This document shows positions 8,610-18,029 of a stretch of DNA of 64,000 nt, in pieces. The notes under the pieces were generated by a model. The model was not told the DNA's origin, made no database searches, and saw only the letters and a list, made by a program, of their open reading frames with translations. The DNA comes from Candidatus Methanoperedens nitratireducens. GTDB lineage: Archaea; Halobacteriota; Methanosarcinia; Methanosarcinales; Methanoperedenaceae. Position 1 is the stretch's first letter, and every line of letters begins with the position of its first letter. The DNA lies in the NCBI RefSeq assembly GCF_000685155.1, contig NZ_JMIY01000001.1, positions 416,414 through 480,413 on the forward strand, given 5' to 3'. Position numbers and translations under genes: made by a program.

Positions 8610-9266
8610 CTATCTCTTCCTCACCAGTATCTTCTCTGCCAGCTCTTTTCCAAGCGATCTCTCTTTATCTGCCACCCTGACCAGAATCGGTCCCCCGAAT
8701 GGAGCGATGCTTTTTACCTCAACCTCTGCATCAGGATATAACCCAAGGCTGCCTATATACTGCAGCATCTGCGGGTTCTCCTCAGAGACACTTTCAATAA
8801 CACCAGCCTCACCCGCTTTCAGTTCTGATAACTGCACTGTATCACCGCGGGCTATCTTTCCGTGGATATCAGGTATGGGATAACCATGAGGGCACGTCCT
8901 GGGATCACCCAGCTTCTCTGCGATTTTCTCTTCCATCTTATTGCTGATATCGTGCTCAAGCCTGCATGCCTCATCATGTACCTCATCCCACCCGAAACCC
9001 AGGATATCCGTAAGAAGCCGCTCAGAGAGCCTGTGCTTTCTTATCACCCTCTTGGCTTCAAGTTCGCCCTCTTCTGTTAATACCACTCCCCGATCTGCAT
9101 ATCTCACAAGTCCCCTCTGTTCGAGCTGTTTTAGCATCTCTGAAACTGATGATGGACTCAGCTCCAGGCGCTCTGCTATCCTGGAAGTGGTGGCAGGTTC
9201 CTGCATCTCATGCAGCTTGTATATACACTCAAGATACTCCTCTATTCTGGGTGATTTTTTTGCCAT
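8610..9266 (-). CDS. DtxR/MntR-family metal-dependent transcriptional regulator
   Basis: A Fe/Mn-responsive repressor type. The N-terminal winged helix (about residues 1-65: PRIEEYLECIYKLHEMQEP, SRIAERLELSPSSVSEMLKQLEQRGLV) is followed by a dimerisation and metal-binding domain (HRLSERLLTDILGFGWDEVHDEACRLEH, with CPHGYPIP) and a C-terminal FeoA/SH3-like domain from about residue 145. It lies 52 bp downstream of the ABC transporter ATPase gene on the same strand, so it may be the last gene of that operon and regulate it, or be separately transcribed. The metal is not predictable from sequence alone. Confidence 0.92.
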   Translation of the reverse strand: MAKKSPRIEEYLECIYKLHEMQEPATTSRIAERLELSPSSVSEMLKQLEQRGLVRYADRGVVLTEEGELEAKRVIRKHRLSERLLTDILGFGWDEVHDEACRLEHDISNKMEEKIAEKLGDPRTCPHGYPIPDIHGKIARGDTVQLSELKAGEAGVIESVSEENPQMLQYIGSLGLYPDAEVEVKSIAPFGGPILVRVADKERSLGKELAEKILVRKR

Positions 9267-9318
9267 ATCTGCCTGTATAATTAAAAATGTGGCCTTAGGA
9301 TAATTAAGTTTTGCTAAT

Positions 9319-9975
9319 CTACTTTAGCTCTGTTATACAGGTAACCTCACCGTGGGACATCTGTATGACCTTGTTCCCTATCTCACCTATCTCGGGGTTG
9401 TGGGTTACTATCACTATCGTCCTCCCCTCTCTGTGGAGTTCCCTGAAGATCTCAAGAACCGCTTCCTCGTTCTTTTTATCAAGGTTGCCTGTTGGCTCAT
9501 CAGCAAGTATTATCTTGGGCTGGTTGATAAGTGCTCGGGCTATACATACGCGCTGCTGTTCCCCGCCTGAGAGCTGGGACGGCAGGTGATCCAGCCTGTG
9601 CTCCATGCCCACGCGCAAAAGCGCCTCTTTTGCCTCTTCCTCATCCTCTATGCTGTGGAAGTACTGCGCTATCATCACATTCTCAAGCGCGGTGAGATGG
9701 GGAATCATGTGGAACTGCTGGAAAACCAGTCCAATGTTCTCCCTCCGAAACCTTGTCCTCTCTTTCTGATTGAGAAAAGCGGTCTCAGTACCGTTCACAA
9801 GCAAAGAGCCACCTGTCGGTGTATCAAGGCACCCTATCAGGTTCAAAAGCGTGGTCTTTCCGCTCCCTGAAGGTCCCATTATGTTTGCCCATTCTCCTCT
9901 GTCAATAGTGAAACTGGCCCCTTTTAGCGCACAGGTGGTATCGTATTTCTTAACAAGATCTTTAGCTATGATCAT
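9319..9975 (-). CDS. MacB/LolD-type ABC transporter ATP-binding protein
   Basis: ATPase subunit of an ABC system of the MacB/LolD type. It has Walker A GPSGSGKTT at 34-42, the Q-loop QQFHMIPHLTALENV, signature LSGGEQQR at 135-142, Walker B IILADEP at 155-161 and an H-loop in IVTHNPEIG. The two preceding genes encode FtsX-like permeases, with 1 bp between this gene and the nearer permease. Systems of this kind move lipoproteins, peptides or drugs, or act as mechanotransmitters at the membrane; the substrate here is unknown. The DtxR gene just downstream hints at a link to metal status, which is inference. Confidence 0.95.
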   Translation of the reverse strand: MIIAKDLVKKYDTTCALKGASFTIDRGEWANIMGPSGSGKTTLLNLIGCLDTPTGGSLLVNGTETAFLNQKERTRFRRENIGLVFQQFHMIPHLTALENVMIAQYFHSIEDEEEAKEALLRVGMEHRLDHLPSQLSGGEQQRVCIARALINQPKIILADEPTGNLDKKNEEAVLEIFRELHREGRTIVIVTHNPEIGEIGNKVIQMSHGEVTCITELK

Positions 9976-9976
9976 C

Positions 9977-11035
9977 TTATTCGCCTCTTAGTGTTATAAC
10001 CGGATCTATCGATAGTGCCCTGCGTACAGGCAGGATGCTTCCAATAAATGCGATAAGTATCGATGTCAGGATGGTGAGTAGAAATACCTCTGGCTTAACT
10101 GATACAGGGATATTGAATATCCTTATTCCTATGAACTGGGCAAGTGCAAGCCCGGCAAGGAACCCGAGAATACCGCCTGCAGTTCCCACTATCCCTGCCT
10201 CGGTGAGGAATATGGATGCTATCCTTCTATCTGTGCAGCCCAGGGCTTTCATAAGCCCTATCTCTCGGCTTCTCTCAAGCACGCCTGTTATCATAGTGCT
10301 CATCAGGCCGAGGAACGCGGATGACAGGACAAAGAGCGCCACAAGGGACATTAAAAGCTGGGTTTTGCCAAGGAGTACTTTCTCACTCTCTGCTACCTGC
10401 CGTATCTTCTTTACTTTGTAGTTATTACTCTCAAGGTATTCTGAAACCTCATCGATATCCCCAAGAACGCTTACCTGTACAGATGTTGCCCCGCTTTTAC
10501 CTGAGATCTTCGAAGCTGTAGCAAGATGCATGAATACCCTGTCATCATCAGATGTGCCTGTGTCCAGGATACCTGAGACCCGAAAGGAATTCCCCTGAAT
10601 TCTGAGGGTGTCATCCGTTTTAAGCCCGAGCCTGTTTGCAGCATTAATTCCGATCATGACCTCGTCCTGATCAGGAAGCGTGCCTTCGATATGCCACCAG
10701 GGGTTCATTCTTTTTGCAGCCTCAAGATCAGTGCCCGCAAACTCGATCTTTTTTGAGCTAATATCAGACTTGAAATAAAGGAAGGGGACAGAATCTATGA
10801 TAGAGCTATGCGAGGCGTCGAATTTTTCGATGTATTCCCCTTCGCCTGGCAGGACAACAAGGTTGGCTCCGTAGCTACGCAACTCTTTTCCCATCCTCTC
10901 TTTTATATCAAAGGAGATGGTCAGCAGTGAAGCCACCATAGCAGCGCTGAGCATTACTGCAACCATAGCTATCAAAAACCGCTCTTTTCTTACCCAGAGG
11001 GATCTCATTACAAGACGGATGAACAATTCAATCAC
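9977..11035 (-). CDS. FtsX/MacB-like ABC transporter permease (shorter subunit)
   Basis: 352 residues with the MacB/FtsX layout: one N-terminal membrane helix (about 18-40, FLIAMVAVMLSAAMVASLLTI), a large extracytoplasmic domain with the family-type WWHIEGTLP and GINAANRLGL segments, then three C-terminal helices (LLMSLVALFVLSSAFLGLMSTMI and following) containing the coupling region ERSREIGLMKALG. It overlaps the upstream permease gene by 8 bp and is followed by the ATPase. It is paralogous to the upstream permease, so the pair probably forms a heterodimeric membrane component. Confidence 0.92.
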   Translation of the reverse strand: MIELFIRLVMRSLWVRKERFLIAMVAVMLSAAMVASLLTISFDIKERMGKELRSYGANLVVLPGEGEYIEKFDASHSSIIDSVPFLYFKSDISSKKIEFAGTDLEAAKRMNPWWHIEGTLPDQDEVMIGINAANRLGLKTDDTLRIQGNSFRVSGILDTGTSDDDRVFMHLATASKISGKSGATSVQVSVLGDIDEVSEYLESNNYKVKKIRQVAESEKVLLGKTQLLMSLVALFVLSSAFLGLMSTMITGVLERSREIGLMKALGCTDRRIASIFLTEAGIVGTAGGILGFLAGLALAQFIGIRIFNIPVSVKPEVFLLTILTSILIAFIGSILPVRRALSIDPVITLRGE

Positions 11036-12284
11036 TCCTGAGTATGATCGATGGCTCTACTTCTGCCGCCCTTTTCACAGGCAGCAGACTGCCAAGAAGG
11101 GCAAATACAATCGCAAGTGCCTCTGAGATCAGTGCAGGCATGAGGGATGGGCTTATGCTTGCCCCGAATACCCACAGACCCACCATTCTTGAGAGCACAA
11201 AACCAATGAGAATCCCGATTGCCCCGCCTATGATGCCGATAACAACCGCCTCTGCAAAGAATAACTGGGAGATCTGAACACTATCTGCGCCTATTGCCTT
11301 CATCAAACCGATCTCTTTTCTTCTCTCGAAGATAGAGGTTGTCATAGCCGCACTCACGCCCAGAGAGGCCGAGATCATGGCTATTCCCGTGATCAAAAAC
11401 ATCAGTAATTCAAATTTTTTAAGTAATTTTCCCTCGTTATCCGCCACCTGACGTATTGGCTTTGCGCTTGCATCTGGTATTGCCTCTTCGATCTGGAACA
11501 TGATAGAAGAGATGTACGGAGTACAGTACCAGACCTCATATTCCTCTGGCGGAAGAAGAGAGGGATCTATATTTTCCCGGGGCTCAGGTTTGGTCAATGC
11601 GCTTACCACCACGCGATCCACCATGCCCTGCCTTTCAAACAGTCCCTGCGCCTCCCCCAGGGAGACTATCACCCGGTCATCCTCATCCCCGCCTGTGGAG
11701 AGTATGCCTGATACCTTATAGGTTGCATTATTATCTCCATATTCTGCCCTGAATATATCCCCCTTCTTTATGCCCATCTTCTCTGCTGCACTTATGCCTG
11801 CCAGAGCCTCTCCAGGTTCGGGCCATTCTCCCTCTATATTCCACCAGGGCGCTATCTTCTTTACCCCGGTTCTAAAGCCTGTCGCGCTCTCTTCTGCCTT
11901 CCTGTTCCCGATAAATGTTTTTTTGAGTTCAGGCAGCCAAATCTCCTCATCGAAGTATGTGCCGCTCAGCACTATTTCCTCATCTTTTATCTTCACCGTG
12001 TCACTGAGGTATGGAGAGTATCCCACTATATTATGCCTCCAGAAGATGGTCTTCATTTTATAAAGTTCGCTCTCCTGTATGAATTCCCCCTCTGATGATG
12101 GCATTAAAAGAATGTTTGCACCGTAGCTCTTCAGCTCCTTTCCCATCTTATCATTGATATCAAATGATACCGTAAATAAGGTCGAGGCTATGGACGCTCC
12201 CATAACCACGGCCAGAACTGCCAGGGCTATCCTTAGCTTTCTTCTTTGAATAGCAGAGAAGAGAAGGTGGAAAAACATAGTCAA
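11028..12284 (-). CDS. FtsX/MacB-like ABC transporter permease (longer subunit)
   Basis: 418 residues, first gene of the permease-permease-ATPase operon. The N-terminal helix (IALAVLAVVMGASIASTLFTV) is followed by a roughly 250-residue extracytoplasmic domain (APWWNIEGEWPEPGEALAGISAAEKMG) and three C-terminal helices with ERRKEIGLMKAIGADSVQI, the FtsX coupling motif. It shares the DINDKMGKELKSYGANIL type of segment with the next permease (DIKERMGKELRSYGANLV), which shows that the two arose by duplication. The extracytoplasmic domain is longer than in its paralogue. Substrate unknown. Confidence 0.92.
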   Translation of the reverse strand: MTMFFHLLFSAIQRRKLRIALAVLAVVMGASIASTLFTVSFDINDKMGKELKSYGANILLMPSSEGEFIQESELYKMKTIFWRHNIVGYSPYLSDTVKIKDEEIVLSGTYFDEEIWLPELKKTFIGNRKAEESATGFRTGVKKIAPWWNIEGEWPEPGEALAGISAAEKMGIKKGDIFRAEYGDNNATYKVSGILSTGGDEDDRVIVSLGEAQGLFERQGMVDRVVVSALTKPEPRENIDPSLLPPEEYEVWYCTPYISSIMFQIEEAIPDASAKPIRQVADNEGKLLKKFELLMFLITGIAMISASLGVSAAMTTSIFERRKEIGLMKAIGADSVQISQLFFAEAVVIGIIGGAIGILIGFVLSRMVGLWVFGASISPSLMPALISEALAIVFALLGSLLPVKRAAEVEPSIILRSD

Positions 12285-12489
12285 TCAATATATTACTTTT
12301 AACTTAAATGTTTCGGTAGTCCGAATATATTAATTAGGAATTCCTGATGGTTTTTAATAGACCTGTATATAAAGTAAGGTGAATAGGATACTTGAAGCCT
12401 ATCAGATTTAGCCCCGTATCCTGTATCTTAATCTGCAAGGCTCACTAATCTGTCCTTCACATGCTCCTTTATAACATAATCTATATACC

Positions 12490-12505
12490 TGTGTATGTAT
12501 ACACA
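12490..12505. promoter_or_regulatory. Inverted-repeat operator before vapBC
   Basis: TGTGTAT-GT-ATACACA, a perfect 7-bp inverted repeat with a 2-bp centre, ends 7 bp before the vapB start codon. Antitoxins of this type normally bind an inverted repeat at their own promoter, so this is the likely autoregulatory operator. It may also cover the translation start region of a short leader. Confidence 0.55.
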
Positions 12506-12512
12506 GAATATT

Positions 12513-12731
12513 ATGGGTACAAAGACAATATCTATAAGGGATGATATATATAACATTCTCAAGAGCTTAAAAAGAGAGAATGAAAGTTTTAGCGATGTAA
12601 TAGGAGAGCTTGCAAAGAAAAAAAAATCAAACCTGAGGGATTATTTTGGAGCTTTGAAAGATAGTAAAGCACTGGATGAGATAGAGGATGATTATATGAA
12701 AATAAGATCATCTGCAAGGTCGAGAGTATGA
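12513..12731 (+). CDS. vapB: VapB-type antitoxin
   Basis: 72 residues starting MGTKTISIRDDIYNILKSLKRENESFSDVIGELAKKK, the N-terminal DNA-binding part of the archaeal VapB (DUF217-like) family, followed by a Lys/Asp-rich tail that would wrap the toxin. The gene ends with an ATGA overlap (12728-12731) with the PIN toxin gene, so the two are translationally coupled. The start is ATG at 12513; an upstream in-frame start at 12495 would lie inside the operator-like palindrome and is less likely. Confidence 0.88.
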   Translation: MGTKTISIRDDIYNILKSLKRENESFSDVIGELAKKKKSNLRDYFGALKDSKALDEIEDDYMKIRSSARSRV

Positions 12732-13111
12732 TAATTCTTGATACAAGCTTTCTCATTGATTTTTTTAAGGGTAGAAATAAAACCCTTGATCTTGTAAACT
12801 CTGATGTTGCAACTACTGTTATAACATTCCATGAAATAATCTCAGGGGCAAAACATAAAAAAGCTAAAAACGAGGAGAAATTTTTTAGGAGATTTTTCTC
12901 CGAAATCAAGGTGTTTGATTTTGATATAAGGGCTGCAGAAAAATCAAGTGAAATAATGGCAAGTCTTTTGACCACGGGAAAAGTTGTGAACGCTCTTGAT
13001 GTTATGATAGCAGGGATTGCTATAACAAACGGAATAGATAAGATAGCCTCAAATGATAAGGATTTTATAGAAATATCCAAGATAACCGGATTGGATATCT
13101 TAAAGTACTGA
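12728..13111 (+). CDS. vapC: VapC-type PIN-domain toxin (ribonuclease)
   Basis: PIN-domain RNase toxin of 127 residues. The acidic metal-binding residues are in place: Asp5 (ILDTSFLIDFF), the Glu of TFHEIISGA, the Asp of NALDVMIAG and the Asp pair of ASNDKDF. VapC proteins cleave tRNA or rRNA when free of VapB. The gene overlaps vapB by 4 bases. AT-rich composition and typical mobility of such modules suggest it may have moved here recently, though nothing else in the flanks marks an insertion. Confidence 0.92.
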   Translation: MIILDTSFLIDFFKGRNKTLDLVNSDVATTVITFHEIISGAKHKKAKNEEKFFRRFFSEIKVFDFDIRAAEKSSEIMASLLTTGKVVNALDVMIAGIAITNGIDKIASNDKDFIEISKITGLDILKY

Positions 13112-13232
13112 GTCCATCCAATAACTCCAAATTTTCAAATAATACAGTGAAGCGACTCCAGCAGCAGGCATGAAGGGCGATCCGGGTATGAGAAGCTACT
13201 ATATGCCCTTATTTACCAATTTCAAAGGTAAA

Positions 13233-13244
13233 TAATATATATAT
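13233..13244 (+). promoter_or_regulatory. TATA region upstream of the pyrophosphatase gene
   Basis: An AT run (AATATATATATT) about 50-60 bp before the hppA start codon, preceded by purine-rich AAAGGTAAAT that could act as BRE. A clear AGGAG ribosome site follows at 13283-13287, so the transcript should carry a short leader. The assignment rests on position and composition only. Confidence 0.45.
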
Positions 13245-13294
13245 TCACTACCAAGTGAGCGGAGCAATCATGGAATAATCATAGGAGAAAAAAT

Positions 13295-15343
13295 ATGAAT
13301 TCGTTGTTGTACTCGGCCCCACTTGCGGGCATTATAGGTCTAGCATTCGCAGGTTATCTTGTTTTGTATATTCTCAAACTGGATGCTGGAAGCGAAAGGA
13401 TGAAAGCAATTGCATCTGCCATACAGGAAGGTGCCATGGCTTATTTGAACAGGCAGTACAGGACAGTGGCAGTTATCGCGGTAATACTTGCAATTCTGCT
13501 TGCATTGGCAATCAGTGTGGAGATTGCTATCGGATTTATTCTGGGTGCAGTTCTGTCAGCAGCAGCAGGTTATCTCGGTATGAGCATCTCTGTTCGCAGC
13601 AATGTCCGCTGCGCCAATGCCGCAAAAGAGGGCCTGCAGAAAGCACTGAGCGTGGCATTCAGGGGTGGAGCGGTCACAGGGATATCTGTTGCAAGCCTTG
13701 CGCTCCTGGGTGTGAGCGGACTGTTCATTGCATTCGGCGGGGATGTAGAAGCTGTTGAAAAGATCATAGGGTTCGGGTTCGGAGCATCGCTCATCAGCCT
13801 GTTTGCAAGGGTTGGCGGCGGCATATATACTAAGGCTGCTGACGTAGGTACAGACCTCGTAGGAAAAGTCGAAGCTGGAATACCTGAGGATGATCCACGC
13901 AACCCCGGCGTCATTGCTGATAATGTGGGGGATAACGTGGGCGATTGTGCTGGAATGGCAGCAGATCTTTTCGAGACCTATGTCGTAACAGTGCTTGGTG
14001 CTATGCTGATCGGTGTGACAGTTCTGAGCGTCTTTCCTAATGCTGTCGCATACCCCCTGGTACTTGGCGCTGCAGCGATCTTCGCATCCATAATAGGGAT
14101 ATTCTTTGTAAAGCTCGGAAAATCAGGCAACATAATGGGTGCAATGTACAAAGGCGCTATCGTGGCAGGAGGAATCTCTGCTATCCTGTTCTACATAATC
14201 ACACAGGTCATGATGGATGGGAATATTGGCCTTTTCATAAGCGCACTTGTGGGCCTTGGCGTCACCGCAGCAATGATAATGATCACTGATTACTATACCT
14301 CGCTATCCCACAGTCCAGTAAAGGAAATTGCCAATGCCTCAGTCACAGGTCCTGGAACGAATATCATTACCGGACTTTCGGTCGGGTTGCGCAGTACAGC
14401 TTTACCTGTACTGGTCATCAGTGCAGGAGTATTGATCTCATATTATGTTATGGGCGGCGCAACAGACCCCATTCTGGGACTTTACGGTATTGCCATAGCT
14501 GCAGCAGCCATGCTGTCTGTTACAGGCATTATAATCTCCATAGACTCTTACGGCCCGATAACAGATAATGCAGGGGGCATCGCTGAGATGGCAGAGATGC
14601 CAAAGGAAGTAAGGGATATCACCGATCCGCTCGATGCGGTCGGGAACACCACAAAAGCGGTTACAAAGGGTTATGCTATAGGCTCCGCAGCACTTGGGGC
14701 TCTTGCACTTTATGCAGCATACAGCAGCGAGGTAAACAGGCTGCTTGCAGAGCAGGAACTACCGCCGTTGTTGCTTGTGCTGTCAGATCCGCTTGTCTTA
14801 ATTGGATTATTCATAGGAGGTATGATTCCTTTCCTGTTTGCAAGCTTCCTTATGGGGGCAGTCGGCAGGGCGGCATCCACAATAGTCTCAGAGATCAGGC
14901 GCCAGTTCAAGGAGATCCCGGGAATCATGGAAGGAAAGGCAAAGCCTGATTACGGGCGCTGCGTGGATATCGTTACGATAGCAGCCCAGAAAGAGATGGT
15001 AGTACCCGGGCTTCTTGCAGTGCTCTCTCCTGTATTTGTTGGTTATATCTTCGGTCCGATAGCACTGGGAGGTTTGCTGATCGGTGTAATTATCTCAGGC
15101 CTGCTCCTGGCACTCATGATGACAACAGGAGGGGCAGCATGGGATAATGCCAAGAAATATATTGAGTCAGGCAACCTTGGCGGGAAGAGATTACCTGATG
15201 GCAGACCTAACCCGACACATGCAGCAGCAGTTGTGGGCGACACAGTAGGCGATCCAACAAAGGACACAGCAGGCCCGGCAATCAATCCTCTCATAAAAGT
15301 GATGAATATTGTAGCAATACTGATTGCTGCATTGATTCTATAA
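13295..15343 (+). CDS. hppA: Membrane-bound proton-translocating pyrophosphatase, K+-independent type
   Basis: Couples pyrophosphate hydrolysis to cation transport across the membrane, conserving energy from biosynthetic PPi. 682 residues with about 16 membrane helices. The substrate site is intact: [44 protein letters not shown] at about 174-217, and near the C-terminus [13 protein letters not shown] and [21 protein letters not shown]. Residue 454 in GNTTKAV is Lys; in this family Lys here marks K+-independent enzymes, which usually pump H+, whereas Ala marks K+-dependent ones. The canonical DVGADLVGK reads DVGTDLVGK, a mild variation. AGGAG precedes the ATG. Confidence 0.95.
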   Translation: MNSLLYSAPLAGIIGLAFAGYLVLYILKLDAGSERMKAIASAIQEGAMAYLNRQYRTVAVIAVILAILLALAISVEIAIGFILGAVLSAAAGYLGMSISVRSNVRCANAAKEGLQKALSVAFRGGAVTGISVASLALLGVSGLFIAFGGDVEAVEKIIGFGFGASLISLFARVGGGIYTKAADVGTDLVGKVEAGIPEDDPRNPGVIADNVGDNVGDCAGMAADLFETYVVTVLGAMLIGVTVLSVFPNAVAYPLVLGAAAIFASIIGIFFVKLGKSGNIMGAMYKGAIVAGGISAILFYIITQVMMDGNIGLFISALVGLGVTAAMIMITDYYTSLSHSPVKEIANASVTGPGTNIITGLSVGLRSTALPVLVISAGVLISYYVMGGATDPILGLYGIAIAAAAMLSVTGIIISIDSYGPITDNAGGIAEMAEMPKEVRDITDPLDAVGNTTKAVTKGYAIGSAALGALALYAAYSSEVNRLLAEQELPPLLLVLSDPLVLIGLFIGGMIPFLFASFLMGAVGRAASTIVSEIRRQFKEIPGIMEGKAKPDYGRCVDIVTIAAQKEMVVPGLLAVLSPVFVGYIFGPIALGGLLIGVIISGLLLALMMTTGGAAWDNAKKYIESGNLGGKRLPDGRPNPTHAAAVVGDTVGDPTKDTAGPAINPLIKVMNIVAILIAALIL

Positions 15344-15359
15344 CAGGCTCTGTAAAGAC

Positions 15360-15425
15360 GATAGGACACGGATCGCACGGATAATACGGATGCGTACAGA
15401 TTTCGTATCCGTGTTTTCCTGTATC
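15360..15425. repeat. Palindromic intergenic repeat (degenerate REP-like hairpin)
   Basis: Imperfect inverted repeat whose best arms are ACACGGAT and ATCCGTGT, extended outward by GATA/TATC with bulges, and containing further ACGGAT units inside. It resembles the element at 41681-41745, which has the widespread ACGCAGAT / ACGCGGAT style. It lies after hppA and before the glycosyltransferase operon. Confidence 0.45.
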
Positions 15426-15574
15426 TCAGACTTTTGATAAAATACTATAATCTTCACTTACTTTTACAGATCTATTGTTCATTATTAATAATGTCCGTAA
15501 CCCATATATAGATGCTAAAATATATGGTAATACTACTATAATAATCATGATAATAATGATGCAGGTGGTAATCT

Positions 15575-16810
15575 ATGGTCTCATGTTTAAACACATATGT
15601 ATGGGTATCGCCCCATGAAGGTGTACAGTATAGTGATACCCGCTCACAGAGATTGCGGATTGCGCTGTATTCCCATGATACCATGGGACTTGGTCACATG
15701 CGCCGCAATCTGCTGATTGCCCATGCGCTTGCTCAGTCTCCTTTACATCCGGTCATACTTATGATCAACGGGGCGTATGAGGTGAATACCTTTACAATGC
15801 CGCCCGGAGTTGATTGCTTGAGTCTGCCTGCCCTGTTAAAAGAAACTAATGGTGAGTATAAATCGCGCTGCCTTGATATTTCACTCCAGGAGCTCATTAC
15901 ACTGCGCAGTAATGCAATCCACAGTGCACTTGAAGCATTTGAGCCAGATGTATTGATCGTGGATAAAGTACCGCGAGGTGCACATAGTGAACTCGATCCA
16001 GCACTTAAATCCCTGCGTTCCACCGGGCGCACCCGCTGTGTGCTCGGTCTGCGGGATGTGCTGGATGATCCAGCAACAGTTCAGAGTGAATGGTCAAACG
16101 AGTGCAACGAGGATGCCATTCGGGAATATTATGATGCGATCTGGGTGTATGGCGATCCAGCGGTTTACGATCTGGTGCATGAGTATCGCCTCTCTCCTGA
16201 TATTGCTTCAAAAGTGCGCTATACGGGTTATTTTGACCAGCGCATGAGGTTAAAATTATCAGAGGGTATTGATCCCCTTGCCGGTCTGCCTCCTGATAGA
16301 CTCATCCTGTGTCTTGTGGGCGGGGGTCAGGATGGGACTCACCTTGCCGAAGCATTTGCTCATGCAGATCTGCCTCCCGCAACCAGCGGGATAATCCTGA
16401 CAGGCCCATTTATGTCTCATGAGGTCAGGCAGCACCTGCGCTTCCAGGCTGCCAACAATCCCCGCTTACGTGTGCTCGATTTTATCAATGAGCCTGCCCT
16501 GCTTATAGACCGTGCAGACAGGATTATAGCGATGGGGGGCTACAACACCATGTGCGAGGTACTCTCCTTCAAAAAGCGTGCGCTCATCGTGCCCAGGGTG
16601 AGACCCCGTATTGAGCAGATGATCCGTGCAGAGTGTATGCGCGACCTGGGTCTTATCGATGTGCTTCATCCCGATGAGCTCAGCCCGGAGGCGCTGGCAG
16701 AATGGATGGCATGTGACCTGCCACCAATGGGGAACTGCGACCGAATTGATCTGAACGGGCTTGAGCGTATTCCCTTCCTGCTGTGTGAGGTGATCCAGCA
16801 TGCCGGGTGA
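15575..16810 (+). CDS. MurG/GT-B-like glycosyltransferase (COG4671 type)
   Basis: First gene of a six-gene operon. The N-terminal half begins LRIALYSHDTMGLGHMRRNLLIAHAL, the glycine-rich start of GT-B enzymes like those grouped as predicted glycosyltransferases near GT28/MurG. The C-terminal half has LILCLVGGGQDG, SGIILTGPFM and AMGGYNTMCEVLSFKKRALIVPRVRPRIEQMIRA, which fits the nucleotide-sugar pocket. The annotated frame begins with about 25 residues before the domain, so a later start is possible. The sugar and acceptor are unknown. The composition reads GC-richer than the chromosome around it. Confidence 0.8.
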   Translation: MVSCLNTYVWVSPHEGVQYSDTRSQRLRIALYSHDTMGLGHMRRNLLIAHALAQSPLHPVILMINGAYEVNTFTMPPGVDCLSLPALLKETNGEYKSRCLDISLQELITLRSNAIHSALEAFEPDVLIVDKVPRGAHSELDPALKSLRSTGRTRCVLGLRDVLDDPATVQSEWSNECNEDAIREYYDAIWVYGDPAVYDLVHEYRLSPDIASKVRYTGYFDQRMRLKLSEGIDPLAGLPPDRLILCLVGGGQDGTHLAEAFAHADLPPATSGIILTGPFMSHEVRQHLRFQAANNPRLRVLDFINEPALLIDRADRIIAMGGYNTMCEVLSFKKRALIVPRVRPRIEQMIRAECMRDLGLIDVLHPDELSPEALAEWMACDLPPMGNCDRIDLNGLERIPFLLCEVIQHAG

Positions 16811-16814
16811 GACC

Positions 16815-18029
16815 ATGCGAGTTGGCTATGTGCTTAAGAGGTATCCCCGATACTCAGAGACCTTTATTGTAAATGAGATACTTGCCCATGAAGCCGCAGG
16901 ATTGGAGATCGAGATCTTTGCTCTCCGGCCTATAAATGATACGCATTTCCAGGATGCGATCGCCAGGGTTAAAGCGCCTGTAAACTATATTCCCGCGGCA
17001 GTTCCAAAGTCCTCTGATTTCTGGGCAGAACTTTCCGGGGCCGGCAGGGCCACTCCTGATATATGGACTGCACTCAGAACTGCACAGGATGAGGCAGTCC
17101 TTGATATCTACCAGGCTGCATTACTTGCACGCGAGGTGCGCCTGAGAGGTATCTGCCATCTTCATGCGCACTTCGCCAGTGTGGCCACGTCGGTGACAAG
17201 GCTTGCAGCTCGATTTGCGGGAATTCCTTATACATTCACCGCTCATGCCAAGGACATCTTTCACGAGAACGTCAATCCAGAAAACATGCAGCGCAAACTC
17301 AACGATGCCTCAGCCGTGATCACGGTGAGTGACTACAACCTGAAATATCTTCACGCGATCTACGGCCCTTCGGCACAACATGTACAGCGCGTTTATAATG
17401 GGCTTGATATTGATAGATTTCCTTATAAAGCGCCAGATCGGCGTAAAATGCGGATCATATCGGTTGGCAGACTTGTTGAGAAGAAAGGTTTTAATGACCT
17501 GATAGAGGCCTGTGCAATCCTTGCTGACAGGGGCTGCGCCTTCGGTTGCCATATCATCGGTACAGGACCGCTTGAGGCTGAACTTAGTGCTCAAATAGAA
17601 CGTCTTGGGCTTCAGTCATATATTGAGCTTGCGGGATTACTCCCAAGAGATGAACTAATTGAGGCTGTTCAGGATGCTGCTGTGTTTGCAGCGCCCTGCA
17701 TCATAGGAAGAGATGCAGACCGCGACGGACTGCCGACCGTACTTCTTGAGGCAATGGCGTTGGGCACTCCCTGTGTTTCGACAGACGTGACCGGTATTCC
17801 TGAGGTGCTGTACGATGGGAAGACCGGATTAATGGTATCCCAGCATAATCCTGCTGAACTTGCGGCGGCATTAGAGCGCCTGCTATCCGATCCAGCACTG
17901 CGCGTACAGCTTGCAGCAAAGGCAAGGCAACTGATCGAGGCAAAGTTTGATATCAACATCAATTCAGCCTTTATACGTGATATCTTCCAGTCTACCAGAC
18001 AGATCAGGATCGCTCAGAAGGTAGACTGA
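16815..18029 (+). CDS. GT4-family glycosyltransferase
   Basis: Retaining GT-B glycosyltransferase. The start MRVGYVLKRYPRYSETFIVNEILAHE resembles enzymes of the WcaL/exopolysaccharide type. Further on are LHAHFASVATSVTRLAARFAGIPYTFTAHAKDI and, in the C-terminal donor domain, ISVGRLVEKKGFNDLIEA and DRDGLPTVLLEAMALGTPCVSTDVTGIPE with the E-x7-E motif. I use ATG 16815 because GGGTGA lies just before it; ATG 16800 overlaps the preceding gene by 11 bp and has no ribosome site. It ends in a TGATG overlap with the next gene, so translation is coupled. Confidence 0.88.
   Translation: MRVGYVLKRYPRYSETFIVNEILAHEAAGLEIEIFALRPINDTHFQDAIARVKAPVNYIPAAVPKSSDFWAELSGAGRATPDIWTALRTAQDEAVLDIYQAALLAREVRLRGICHLHAHFASVATSVTRLAARFAGIPYTFTAHAKDIFHENVNPENMQRKLNDASAVITVSDYNLKYLHAIYGPSAQHVQRVYNGLDIDRFPYKAPDRRKMRIISVGRLVEKKGFNDLIEACAILADRGCAFGCHIIGTGPLEAELSAQIERLGLQSYIELAGLLPRDELIEAVQDAAVFAAPCIIGRDADRDGLPTVLLEAMALGTPCVSTDVTGIPEVLYDGKTGLMVSQHNPAELAAALERLLSDPALRVQLAAKARQLIEAKFDININSAFIRDIFQSTRQIRIAQKVD

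Noticed and set aside
12383-12424. A 9-bp stem (ATAGGATAC / GTATCCTGT, one G-U) with loop ending in CCCC, upstream of vapB
   Set aside because: The stem is short, the loop has no U-tract, and the nearest good TATA (12366-12373) is only about 14 bp away, so it does not fit the other hairpin elements well.
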